Source: CAYWVR01 sp964461715
GTDB taxonomy: Bacteria > Planctomycetota > Phycisphaerae > FEN-1346
Length of the DNA: 9,678 nt
Assembly: GCA_964461715.1 (NCBI GenBank)
Contig: CAYWVR010000064.1
Coordinates: 1-9,678, forward strand
Reading direction: 5' to 3'
Position 1 is the stretch's first letter. Each line of letters begins with the position of its first letter. The notes under the pieces are model-generated. The model ran no database searches and was not told the DNA's origin. It saw only the letters and a list, made by a program, of their open reading frames with translations. The position numbers and the translations under genes were made by a program. This document shows positions 1 to 7,366 of this stretch, piece by piece.

Positions 1-2
1 AC

Positions 3-818
3 GAACCGTTCTGGGGCGTTTTCGAGTACGACCTCTACACCCTCGACCACATCCGCGAGGTCCAGCCCGTACACGACACGGCCCCGCCCGAAAACGACGC
101 CCCCGGGACCGCGCCGCTCTTCTACCGGTTCGTCTTCGACTACGGCACGGTCCAGACCGACTACAAGCCCAGCCTCCAGGCCACGTCCATCGCCGACTTC
201 CTGACAAGGGACAGGCTGAAGAAGCAGGAAGACCTCAAAAAACTCGAATGGGCCCAAACGAAGGGTGCCGCAACCGAGTGGGAAGTCGCCCACGCGCGCC
301 TCGACGTTCGGATCGCCGAACTCAGCCTCAAACTCGCCCGTTTTGAGCACGCCCAGGACGGCCGCAAGGCCGAGGAACTGAAGGCCCGGATCGAGCGGAT
401 GCGGCTCGTCAGCCCCTTGGCGGGCCGGGTTGAAGAGGTAGCGGTCGAGGCCGGCGAGTCGCCGGAGCCCCTCAAGCCCGTCATCCGCATCGTCACCATC
501 GATCCGTTGTGGATGGACGTCCCTGTCCCGCTTGCCGAGGCTCGCGGCCTGGCCAGCGGCGGGGCGGCGCGAGTGGCCTTCGCCGGCTCGTCCAACGCAG
601 CGGCCGATTCGGCCAACGGCCGCATCGTCAATGTCGCGGCGGTGGCAGATGCGGCCAGCGACACCCTGCGTGTCCGCGTTGAAGTCCCGAACCCCGCTGG
701 CCGTCCTGCCGGCGAACGGGTCCGAGTAACCTTCCTCGCCGGGCCGGCCCAGGCGGCAGCAGGCGGCGCCGGTACTTCGACATCAGAAACCAACAGGCCC
801 CTTTCAGGCAAGGAGTGA
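3..818 (+). CDS. HlyD/RND-type periplasmic adaptor (membrane fusion protein), C-terminal part, open at left edge
   Basis: The frame is open from the window edge to TGA at 816-818 and gives 271 residues with consistent G/C-rich third positions. The start lies outside the window. Residues about 66-135 are charged and heptad-like and form one arm of the alpha-hairpin. Next comes the second lipoyl half (about 135-165, with LVSPLAGRVEEV followed by VEAGE), then a beta-barrel segment typical of RND/HlyD adaptors (IDPLWMDVPVP) and a membrane-proximal region to about 247. The tail is Gly/Ala/Ser-rich and looks disordered. Such proteins bridge an inner-membrane transporter to a TolC-type channel in the periplasm. 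Residues 1-60 are rich in aromatic and acidic residues, and I could not assign them; no clear first lipoyl half is visible there. AGGAG at its stop serves the next gene 4 bp downstream, so it shares the operon. Family assignment is fairly sure; the transported substrate is unknown. Confidence 0.8.
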   Translation, partial: EPFWGVFEYDLYTLDHIREVQPVHDTAPPENDAPGTAPLFYRFVFDYGTVQTDYKPSLQATSIADFLTRDRLKKQEDLKKLEWAQTKGAATEWEVAHARLDVRIAELSLKLARFEHAQDGRKAEELKARIERMRLVSPLAGRVEEVAVEAGESPEPLKPVIRIVTIDPLWMDVPVPLAEARGLASGGAARVAFAGSSNAAADSANGRIVNVAAVADAASDTLRVRVEVPNPAGRPAGERVRVTFLAGPAQAAAGGAGTSTSETNRPLSGKE

Positions 819-822
819 GAGA

Positions 823-1194
823 ATGGTGGACCATACAGAACCGTCACCGGCGGGCGAGAAACCTATCGAGGAGCAGGCCCGGGAGCAGACCGGCCAGCGC
901 CAAGTTCGGATCCGCATGAACGAACAGAACATGAAGACCTGTTACGCCAACGCGTTCCGCACCAACGGCACGGCCGAAGAGGTGATCCTGGACTTCGGGC
1001 TGAACCTCGTGAATCCCGCGGCCCAGCAGCAGGGCCAGCCGGAGATCGTCTTTCAGATCTCGGAGCGGGTGATCATGAACTATTACTCGGCCAAGCGGCT
1101 GGCGATCACGCTCTCGCAACTCATCCGGCGGCACGAGCAGCAGTTCGGCGAACTCGAGATGGACGTCGCCAAGCGCCGCAAGGCCGACGCATAG
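823..1194 (+). CDS. DUF3467 family protein
   Basis: This 123-residue protein starts at ATG 823 with AGGAG at 811-815, a spacing of 7 nt. Residues about 1-25 are polar and probably disordered. The core (about 27-115) carries the DUF3467 pattern: a first strand (QVRIRM), a YANAF segment with an acidic strand (EEVILDFGLN), a later strand (EIVFQISERVIMN), the AKRLAITLSQLIRRHEQQFGEL helix region split across 90-113, and a basic end. There is no signal peptide or membrane segment, so it should be cytosolic. The family has no established biochemical function that I know of. It sits between two adaptor genes and upstream of the SecA-like ATPase, which suggests a part in the same export machine, for example as a cytosolic chaperone or regulator. 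That role is inference from position and small size only. Family recognition rests on the motif pattern, not on a search. Confidence 0.8.
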   Translation: MVDHTEPSPAGEKPIEEQAREQTGQRQVRIRMNEQNMKTCYANAFRTNGTAEEVILDFGLNLVNPAAQQQGQPEIVFQISERVIMNYYSAKRLAITLSQLIRRHEQQFGELEMDVAKRRKADA

Positions 1195-1222
1195 CTGTAC
1201 CCACAGACCGGGGCCGTGACCC

Positions 1223-3112
1223 ATGCCGGTTGACCGCGCACACACTGCCGAGCCGTCTTCCAGCGGCCCTGAGCCGGGGACGGCCGAACTTCTGGACCGT
1301 CTGAGCCGGTTCGACGGCTCGCCCGCCGAGTTCCTGGGCGGCCTCCTGATGCTTCAGTGCCGCGTGGGGAGCGCGAGCGGCGGGGCGGTCCTTCGCGGCG
1401 CTCCGGACGGCCGGGCGGAGGTGCTGGCGGTCTACCCGCCGCTGCCTGAGGGCGCGACCGCCCCCGTCTGGCTTGCAACGGCAGTCGAGGCGGCTTCCCA
1501 GGTCGCCGCCGAGAACGCCTGCGTCACCGGCGCCGTCCATGCCCCGGACGACCTCTACGGCCAGCCGGACCGGCGGCACCTGATCCTCCTGCCGCTGAGC
1601 GGGCAGCGCGGCGTCCAGGGCGTCGGGGCGTACCTCGTGGAGGCGGCCGACGAGGGAATGCTCCTCGCGGCCCGCGAGCGGCTGGCCCTGACCTCCAGCC
1701 TTCTCAACCTGTACGAGATGCGTCTTGCGCTGGCGCGCCGGGGGGCGGACCTTGCGCGCCTCAGGCAGGCCCTGGAGACTTTGGCGGCGGTAAACGAGCA
1801 GGCCCGGTTCCACGGGGCCGCCATGGCCTTGTGCAACGAAGTTGCGTCGCGGTGGGGCTGCGACCGGGTGGGCCTGGGGTTCCTCAGGGGCCGGTACGTC
1901 CGCCTTCGGGCGATGAGCCACACCGAGAAATTCAGCCGCAAGATGCGGCTCGTCCAGGATATCGAGGCGGCGATGGAAGAGTGCCTCGACCAGGACGCCG
2001 AGGTGATTCACCCGGCGGGCCCGGAATCGACCACGGTCAGCCGCGCGGCCGGGGACCTCTCGGCGCGGCACGGACCGACCGCGATTGTGAGCCTGCCGGT
2101 TCGGCACAATGGCGAGGTGCCAGCGGTCCTGACGCTTGAGCGGCCGGCCGATCAGCCGTTCACGGTGGAGGAGGTCGAGACGCTGCGCCTTGCGGTAGAC
2201 CTCTGTGCGGCGCGCCTGGTGGCCCTCGAAAGAGGAGACCGCTGGTTGGGCGCCCGGGCGGCGGGGGCGGTGCGAAGCGGCCTGTCCGCGGTCATCGGAC
2301 CGAAACACACCTGGATGAAACTCGCGGCCGTCGCCTGTCTGGGCGCCGCAATCTTCCTCGTCTTCGCCAAGGGCGAGTACCGGGTCGAGGCCCCGTTCGT
2401 CCTCAAGGCAACCGAGAATCGGGTCATTTCGGCGCCGTTCGAGGGGTACCTGGAGGAGGCGACCGTCGAGCCGGGCGATCCCGTCGAGGCGGGAAAGACC
2501 GTCCTGGCGCGCCTGGACACCGAACCGTTCTATGACGAGTTGGAGGACGCCCAGATCGCTCGGGCGGCGCACCTGAAGGAACAGGCCATCGCCATGAGCA
2601 AGGGCCGGACGGACGAGGCCCAGATGGCCGAGATCCAGGCCCGCCAGGCGGAGGTCCGCATGCGCCGGGCCCAGCGGCACATCGACCAGGCGACCGTCAT
2701 CTCGCCCATCGACGGCCTGGTGACGAAGGGCGACCTGAAGCACCTCTCCCAGCCGAAGGTCGACGCGGGGCAGGTGCTCTTTGAGGTCTCGCCCATCGAG
2801 GACATGTACGCCGAACTCGCCGTGCCGGAAGACCTGGTGCCCGAGGTCAAGGTGGGGGGCACGGGCGTCCTGGCGACGGCCGCCCACCCCGAACGTCCCA
2901 TCACGTTCGAGGTCACGCGCGTCAGCCCGGTGGCCGAGGTCGTCAAGGGCAACAACGTCTTCAAGGTGCGGGTGCGCCTCGAGTCGCTCGACCGGTCACG
3001 GATGCGGCCCGGGATGGAGGGCATCGGGAAGGTCAACGCCGGCCGGCGGCGCTACGCCTGGATCTGGACGCGACGGCTCGTCAATTGGGTGCGGATGAAG
3101 TTGTGGCTGTAG
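1223..3112 (+). CDS. GAF domain-transmembrane-HlyD adaptor fusion protein
   Basis: This 629-residue protein appears to join a cytosolic sensor half to a periplasmic adaptor half. Residues about 25-165 look like a degenerate GAF-like domain and about 185-335 like a clearer one (WGCDRVGLGFLRG, then AIVSLPVRHNGEVPAVLTLE). A single hydrophobic helix spans about 366-382 (LAAVACLGAAIFLVFA). After it come a first lipoyl half (about 398-432, SAPFEGYLEEATVEPGDPV), a short coiled-coil hairpin (about 434-487), a second lipoyl half (about 488-522, ISPIDGLVTKG) and a beta-barrel region to about 605. The C-terminus is aromatic and basic. N-in topology puts the GAF part in the cytosol and the adaptor in the periplasm. 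The ATG at 1223 has only a weak GGGG upstream, but its first residues (MPVDR) match those of the next gene, which supports it. GAF domains bind small ligands or proteins; the ligand cannot be read from sequence. Gaps are 28 bp upstream and 24 bp downstream. Confidence 0.87.
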   Translation: MPVDRAHTAEPSSSGPEPGTAELLDRLSRFDGSPAEFLGGLLMLQCRVGSASGGAVLRGAPDGRAEVLAVYPPLPEGATAPVWLATAVEAASQVAAENACVTGAVHAPDDLYGQPDRRHLILLPLSGQRGVQGVGAYLVEAADEGMLLAARERLALTSSLLNLYEMRLALARRGADLARLRQALETLAAVNEQARFHGAAMALCNEVASRWGCDRVGLGFLRGRYVRLRAMSHTEKFSRKMRLVQDIEAAMEECLDQDAEVIHPAGPESTTVSRAAGDLSARHGPTAIVSLPVRHNGEVPAVLTLERPADQPFTVEEVETLRLAVDLCAARLVALERGDRWLGARAAGAVRSGLSAVIGPKHTWMKLAAVACLGAAIFLVFAKGEYRVEAPFVLKATENRVISAPFEGYLEEATVEPGDPVEAGKTVLARLDTEPFYDELEDAQIARAAHLKEQAIAMSKGRTDEAQMAEIQARQAEVRMRRAQRHIDQATVISPIDGLVTKGDLKHLSQPKVDAGQVLFEVSPIEDMYAELAVPEDLVPEVKVGGTGVLATAAHPERPITFEVTRVSPVAEVVKGNNVFKVRVRLESLDRSRMRPGMEGIGKVNAGRRRYAWIWTRRLVNWVRMKLWL

Positions 3113-3124
3113 GCGCCATGCCGT

Positions 3125-3139
3125 GAGGGGGGACCGTTG
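3125..3139 (+). promoter_or_regulatory. Ribosome binding site setting a TTG start
   Basis: A GAGGGGGG run at 3125-3132 lies just before TTG 3137-3139. GAGG is 8 nt and the last G 4 nt from the start. The nearby ATG at 3118-3120 is followed by an in-frame TGA one codon later (3124-3126), so it cannot start the gene. The TTG start gives a protein beginning (M)PVDR, the same five residues as the preceding gene product. Confidence 0.65.
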
Positions 3140-5374
3140 CCGGTTGATCGCCCGACATTCAGCGAGTCGTGGTACCGGGTGGCCGACCTCCGGCCGCGCT
3201 TGCGTTCGACGGTCCAGGTCTGCCGACAGCACTTCCGCGGGCAGCTCTGGTATGTCCTTGAGGATCCCGCGAGCAACCAGTTCTTCCGGGTGAGCGAGGC
3301 GGCGTACCGGTTCGTGGGCCTGCTGGACGGCCGCCGGACGGTCGCCCAGGCCTGGCGCACCACGGCCGAGCACCTGGGGGACGCCGCGCCCACGCAGGGC
3401 GAGGCGATCAACCTCCTCGGCCAACTCTACACCTCGAACCTGCTGTACGCCGACCTGCCGCCGGATGCCGAGGGCCTCTTCCGGCGCTACCGCCGCCGGG
3501 TGACCCGTGAGGTGCAAGGGTATCTGCTGAACCTCTTGTTCGTCCGGATCCCGCTCCTCGACCCGGACCGGATCCTCGAGCGGTGGGCCGGCGTGGTGGG
3601 TCGCCTGTTCACCTGGCCGGGCTTCATCCTCTGGCTGATTCTCATCGGCTTCGGCCTGCACGCCGTCATCGGCCGGTTTGGGGAACTCTCGCGCCAGAGC
3701 GAGCACATCCTCGAACTCGACAACCTCTGGCTCCTCTATGCCAGCATGGTGATCGTCAAGGTCATCCACGAGTTCAGCCACGCCTTCGCCTGCAAGTGGT
3801 TCGGCCGGCGGGAGGGCACCGGCGGCGAAGTCCACGTCATGGGCGTCATGCTTCTTGTGTTCATGCCGCTGCCGTACATGGACGCATCGAGCGCGTGGGC
3901 CTTCCGGAGCAAGTGGCGGCGGGCCGTGGTCGGGGCGGCGGGGATGCTGGCTGAACTGGCCATCGCGGCCGTGGCGGCCGTCGTCTGGTCGCGGACCGCC
4001 CCGGGTACGCTCCGCACGATTGCCTTCAACGTCATCTTCATCGCCAGCGTCTCGACGCTCCTCTTTAACGGGAACCCCTTGCTGCGGTTCGACGGTTACT
4101 ACATTCTGTCGGACCTGCTGGAGATTCCGAACCTCTACCAGCGGGCCCGCGGCTACCTCTATTACCTGGCGCGGCGATATGCCTGGGGCGTGCGGCGGCC
4201 GCAGAACCCCGCCCATTCCTGGGGCGAACGGGCGTGGTTCATCGTCTACGGCCTCGCCTCTCTCGTCTTTCGGATTTTCATCTCGATCCGGATCATCCTG
4301 TTCCTCGGGAACCGGCTGCCGAAGGAACTCTTCTTCGTGGCCGTGGGCTTCGGCCTGGGGGCCCTGGTCGGCTGGATCGTGGTGCCGGCGGTGAAGTTCG
4401 TCCGGTACCTCGCGACGAGCGGCGAACTGGAGCGCGTCCGGCTGCGGGCTGTCCTCTCGACGGTCGTGGCCGTCGCCCTCCTGGCGGGGGGCCTCGGCGT
4501 GGTCCCCGCGCCCGAGCGGCACCGCGTCGAGGGGATCGTCGAGCCGGTCGAGTTCGAGGTCGTCCACATGGGGGCCGATGGTTTCGTCGCCGAGTACCTG
4601 CCCTCGGACAGAGAGGTGCAGCCCGATGGGCCGCCCCTTGTCAAGGCCGAGAACCCGGACCTCAGGGACGACCACAACCTCCTGCTGCTCGACATCGACC
4701 GCATGGAACGCCAGCGCCGCAGCGCCGAGACCGAAGCCGAGAGGCAGTTCTATGAAGAGCGCCTGGCGATGCTGCGCGAGAAGAAGCGGCCGCGGCTGGA
4801 GCGCGAGATCGCGGCGCTCGACCTTGCGCCGCCGATCACGGGTGTGTGGATCGCGCCCGAGATCGACGAGACGCTGGGACGGTACCTGAAGCGCGGTGAG
4901 CAGGTCGGCCTGGTGGCCCGGCCGGGCGAGGTGGTCATCCGCGTCTTCGCCGACCAGGACGTCGGGCCGATGCTCATCGAGAAGGCGCCCCCGAGGAAAA
5001 GGGCGAATGAGGCCGCAGGCGCGGCCGAGTCCCTGCACCTGAAGGCCCGGCCCGAGGTCGAAGTCCGCGTCCGCCGCCGGCCCGATATCCACCTCGTGGG
5101 GCGCATCGAGCGGGTCCTGCCGGCGGGGCAGGAAGAGTTGCCGTTTGCGGCCCTGGCCGTCACGGCCGGCGGGTCGGTCCAGGTCGATCCCCAGGACCCG
5201 AAAGGCCGCCAGGCGGCCGAGCGGCTCTTCGAGATCCGCATCCGGCCCGAGCGGCATGACCTTCTGCACCTGGGCCAGCGGGTCATCGTGCGGTTCGAGT
5301 TGCCGCCTCGGCCCCTCGCCTTCCAGGCCTGGCACGCCCTCCTGCAACTCATTCAGAGGAGGTACCACCTCTGA
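3137..5374 (+). CDS. PqqD-like / M50 (site-2-protease-like) membrane protein with C-terminal HlyD-like adaptor region
   Basis: This is a 745-residue polytopic membrane protein starting at TTG 3137. Residues about 37-106 resemble a PqqD-like fold (WYVLEDPASNQFFRVSE, then LLDGRRTVAQAW), a peptide-binding type known from RiPP systems. The membrane core (about 160-457) has roughly eight hydrophobic segments. It carries HEFSH at 211-215 (the HExxH zinc motif), PYMDASSAW at 246-254 and NPLLRFDGYY at 313-322, whose Asp319 is the usual third zinc ligand of site-2 proteases. All expected M50 catalytic residues are present. Residues about 460-723 form a periplasmic HlyD-like part: a degenerate lipoyl half (about 470-505), a charged coiled coil (about 520-562), a second lipoyl half (about 566-600) and a beta-barrel. 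It could be a protease that clips exported substrates, or the membrane core of the exporter; sequence cannot decide. It lies 24 bp after the GAF-HlyD gene and directly before the SecA-like gene. Confidence 0.87.
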   Translation: MPVDRPTFSESWYRVADLRPRLRSTVQVCRQHFRGQLWYVLEDPASNQFFRVSEAAYRFVGLLDGRRTVAQAWRTTAEHLGDAAPTQGEAINLLGQLYTSNLLYADLPPDAEGLFRRYRRRVTREVQGYLLNLLFVRIPLLDPDRILERWAGVVGRLFTWPGFILWLILIGFGLHAVIGRFGELSRQSEHILELDNLWLLYASMVIVKVIHEFSHAFACKWFGRREGTGGEVHVMGVMLLVFMPLPYMDASSAWAFRSKWRRAVVGAAGMLAELAIAAVAAVVWSRTAPGTLRTIAFNVIFIASVSTLLFNGNPLLRFDGYYILSDLLEIPNLYQRARGYLYYLARRYAWGVRRPQNPAHSWGERAWFIVYGLASLVFRIFISIRIILFLGNRLPKELFFVAVGFGLGALVGWIVVPAVKFVRYLATSGELERVRLRAVLSTVVAVALLAGGLGVVPAPERHRVEGIVEPVEFEVVHMGADGFVAEYLPSDREVQPDGPPLVKAENPDLRDDHNLLLLDIDRMERQRRSAETEAERQFYEERLAMLREKKRPRLEREIAALDLAPPITGVWIAPEIDETLGRYLKRGEQVGLVARPGEVVIRVFADQDVGPMLIEKAPPRKRANEAAGAAESLHLKARPEVEVRVRRRPDIHLVGRIERVLPAGQEELPFAALAVTAGGSVQVDPQDPKGRQAAERLFEIRIRPERHDLLHLGQRVIVRFELPPRPLAFQAWHALLQLIQRRYHL

Positions 5375-5378
5375 CGTG
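5357..5378 (+). promoter_or_regulatory. Shine-Dalgarno sequence inside the end of the M50 gene, with GTG start
   Basis: AGGAGG at 5357-5362 forms two consecutive AGG arginine codons near the end of the upstream gene, where Arg is otherwise mostly CGC or CGG. This suggests the site is kept for translation of the next gene. The first usable in-frame start is GTG 5376-5378, 13 nt away, which is long but workable. ATG 5397 is 34 nt away, with only GGGG at 5382-5385 nearer to it. The start is therefore uncertain between these two, a difference of seven residues. Confidence 0.5.
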
Positions 5379-7364
5379 ACCGGGGTTCCGAGCACAATGT
5401 GGCGGGTGCTTGCGCGGCGGCCGTCGGGCGGCGACCTCCCGAAAGGCCTCGATGCCGCCTGGCAGGCGGCGACGGGCGCGGCAGGGCGGCTCGTGCCGCG
5501 CACGCGCCGATTCCTCGCTCTGGCCGCGCGGGTCGTCGCGCTCGAGAAAGAGTTCGCCGAGAAGACCGACGCGGCGCTCCGGGCGATGGCCGAGGACTTC
5601 CGCGAGCGGTTCCGGCGGCGGCGCGAGTCGCCCGAGGACCGGCGGCGGGCGTTCGCCCTGGTCCGCGAGGTGGCTGCCCGCCAACTCAGCGAGCGGCCGT
5701 TCCTCGTCCAGGTGGCCGCAGCGCTTGCTCTCGAAGCGGGCTGCATCGTCGAGATGGCAACGGGCGAGGGAAAGACCCTTGCCGCGACGATGCCCGCAGC
5801 CGTTGCCGGCTGGCGCGGCCGCGGGTGTCACGTCGTCACCGTAAACGACTACCTGGCCCGCCGCGACGCCGAGTGGATGGCCCCGGTCTACCGCTTCCTG
5901 GGTCTTTCGGTCGCGCCGATCGAGCAGGCCACGCCGCCGGCCGAGCGGCGCCGGGCCTATGCGGCCGACATCACGTACCTGACGAACAAGGAGGTGACGG
6001 CCGACTTCCTGAGGGACCGGCTGGCGATGGGCCGCCTCAGGGGCCTGGAGGCGGCGCTCCTTGCGAAGATCGCCGACGGCCGCGGGAGCGGCACCGACCG
6101 GCTCGTCCAGCGGGGCCTGGAGTTCGCCATTGTCGACGAGGCCGACTCGATCCTCATCGACGAGGCCGTCACGCCCCTCATTATCTCGGGCGACGCCCCC
6201 AACCCGGAGGAGGTCGGAGCCTACCGGGAAGCGGTCGACCTGGCCGCGGGCCTGGAGGTCGGCCGCGACTTCCGCTCAGACGAGCGGTACCGCGAGGTGA
6301 ATCTGACGGCCGACGGCCAGAAGCGCCTGGCCGGCCTGGCGGCCCCCCTCGGCGGCCTCTGGAGCGGCGCCCGCCGGGCCGAGGAACTCGTCGTCCAGGC
6401 CCTGACGGCCCGCGAGTTCTTCCTCCGCGACAAGCAGTACGTCGTGCAAGAGGGCAAGGTCGTCATCGTGGATGAATTCACCGGCCGGCTGATGCCCGAC
6501 CGGACGTGGCGCGACGGCCTCCACCAAGCCATCGAGGCCAAGGAAGGCCTGACGGTCAATCTGCCGAAGGATACGTATGCGAGGATCAGTTTTCAGCGGT
6601 TCTTCCGGATGTACCGGACGCTCTCGGGTATGACCGGGACGGCGGCCGAGGCCTGGAAGGAGTTCTGGCAGATCTACAGGCGCCCTGTGGTGGTCATCCC
6701 GACGAACCGGCCGTGCATCCGGCGGGTCGAACCCGACCGCGTGTTCGCGACCGAGGAGGCCAAGTGGGCGGCGGTGGTCGAGGAAATCCGTCGCGTTCAC
6801 GCCGAGGGGCGGCCGGTCCTCGTGGGCACGCGGAGCGTCCGGGCGAGCGAGCACCTAAGCGAGATGCTCCGGGCCAAGGGCCTCGAGCACCAGGTTCTGA
6901 ACGCCGTCCGCCATGCCGAGGAGGCCCAGATCGTCGCCGGGGCCGGGCAGGCCGGCCGGATCACCGTCGCGACGAACATGGCGGGGCGCGGCACCGACAT
7001 CAAACTCGGGCGAGGGGTAGCCGAGGAGGGCGGACTTCGGGTCCTTGCGACCGAGCGGCACGAGGCCGGCCGGATCGACCGGCAACTCTTCGGCCGATGC
7101 GCCCGACAAGGCGACCCCGGGAGCGCCGGCGCCTTCGTCTGCCTCGAGGATGAACTCGTCAGGCGGCACGCGCCGCACCTTGGCGGGGCGCTTCGGAAGC
7201 GGTTCGGCGCGAGCGGCCGCGAGGTCTCCTCCCGCACGACGCGACGCCTGTTCGACGCCGCCCAGCGCCGGGCCGAGAGGCAGGCCCTCCGCCAGAGGAA
7301 AGGCGTCCTTCGGACCGATGACTGGCTGGACGAATACCTCGGCTTCGCCGGAAAGGAGACGTAA
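5376..7364 (+). CDS. Short SecA-like preprotein translocase ATPase lacking the C-terminal third
   Basis: This encodes a 662-residue SecA-family motor (655 if ATG 5397 is the start). Numbered from GTG 5376, it has a Q-motif region (about 107-120, with Gln112), Walker A MATGEGKT at 127-134, the SecA signature VNDYLARRD at 156-164, Walker B VDEAD at 253-257 and a preprotein cross-linking region (about 260-365). NBD2 carries MTGTA (419-423), NMAGRGTD (534-541) and an arginine-finger motif GRCARQGDPG (573-582). Housekeeping SecA is usually 800-950 aa. This one ends about 60 residues after LEDE, where the long scaffold helix would begin, so the rest of the helical scaffold, helical wing, two-helix finger and Cys-rich zinc tail are absent. 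The stop overlaps the next gene, so the short form is not a frameshift remnant. It should hydrolyse ATP to move polypeptides. Its operon partners suggest a dedicated export role rather than general secretion, which is inference. Confidence 0.92.
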   Translation: MTGVPSTMWRVLARRPSGGDLPKGLDAAWQAATGAAGRLVPRTRRFLALAARVVALEKEFAEKTDAALRAMAEDFRERFRRRRESPEDRRRAFALVREVAARQLSERPFLVQVAAALALEAGCIVEMATGEGKTLAATMPAAVAGWRGRGCHVVTVNDYLARRDAEWMAPVYRFLGLSVAPIEQATPPAERRRAYAADITYLTNKEVTADFLRDRLAMGRLRGLEAALLAKIADGRGSGTDRLVQRGLEFAIVDEADSILIDEAVTPLIISGDAPNPEEVGAYREAVDLAAGLEVGRDFRSDERYREVNLTADGQKRLAGLAAPLGGLWSGARRAEELVVQALTAREFFLRDKQYVVQEGKVVIVDEFTGRLMPDRTWRDGLHQAIEAKEGLTVNLPKDTYARISFQRFFRMYRTLSGMTGTAAEAWKEFWQIYRRPVVVIPTNRPCIRRVEPDRVFATEEAKWAAVVEEIRRVHAEGRPVLVGTRSVRASEHLSEMLRAKGLEHQVLNAVRHAEEAQIVAGAGQAGRITVATNMAGRGTDIKLGRGVAEEGGLRVLATERHEAGRIDRQLFGRCARQGDPGSAGAFVCLEDELVRRHAPHLGGALRKRFGASGREVSSRTTRRLFDAAQRRAERQALRQRKGVLRTDDWLDEYLGFAGKET

Positions 7365-7366
7365 TG
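7354..7366 (+). promoter_or_regulatory. RBS and overlapping stop/start (TAATG)
   Basis: AGGAG at 7354-7358 lies 5 nt before ATG 7364-7366. The start shares its A with the TAA stop (7362-7364) of the SecA-like gene. This arrangement favours coupled translation of the ATPase and the outer-membrane channel. Confidence 0.75.

Noticed and set aside
1121..2887. Open frame of 588 codons on the - strand
   Set aside because: It lies fully antisense to the GAF-HlyD gene, whose product has clear domains. The antisense product shows none.
5145..5375. Upstream extension of the SecA-like frame to ATG 5145
   Set aside because: It would overlap the end of the M50 gene by about 230 bp. The extra residues are Arg/Ser/Pro-rich as expected of a shadow frame, and the AGGAGG at 5357-5362 points to a later start.
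2996..5746. Open frame of 916 codons on the - strand
   Set aside because: It runs antisense to the M50 gene and neighbours, is a low-complexity Arg/Pro/Asp-rich translation and has no recognisable domain. It is an artefact of few stop codons in GC-rich DNA.
5399..6475. Open frame of 358 codons on the + strand inside the SecA-like gene
   Set aside because: It is a frame-shifted shadow: Gly/Arg/Pro-rich with no motifs, while the overlapping frame carries Walker A, Walker B and other SecA motifs.
7362..7364. SecA-like gene as a frameshifted pseudogene
   Set aside because: All ATPase motifs are intact, the stop overlaps the start of a well-formed TolC gene, and no remnant of the missing C-terminal domains is visible in other frames downstream.
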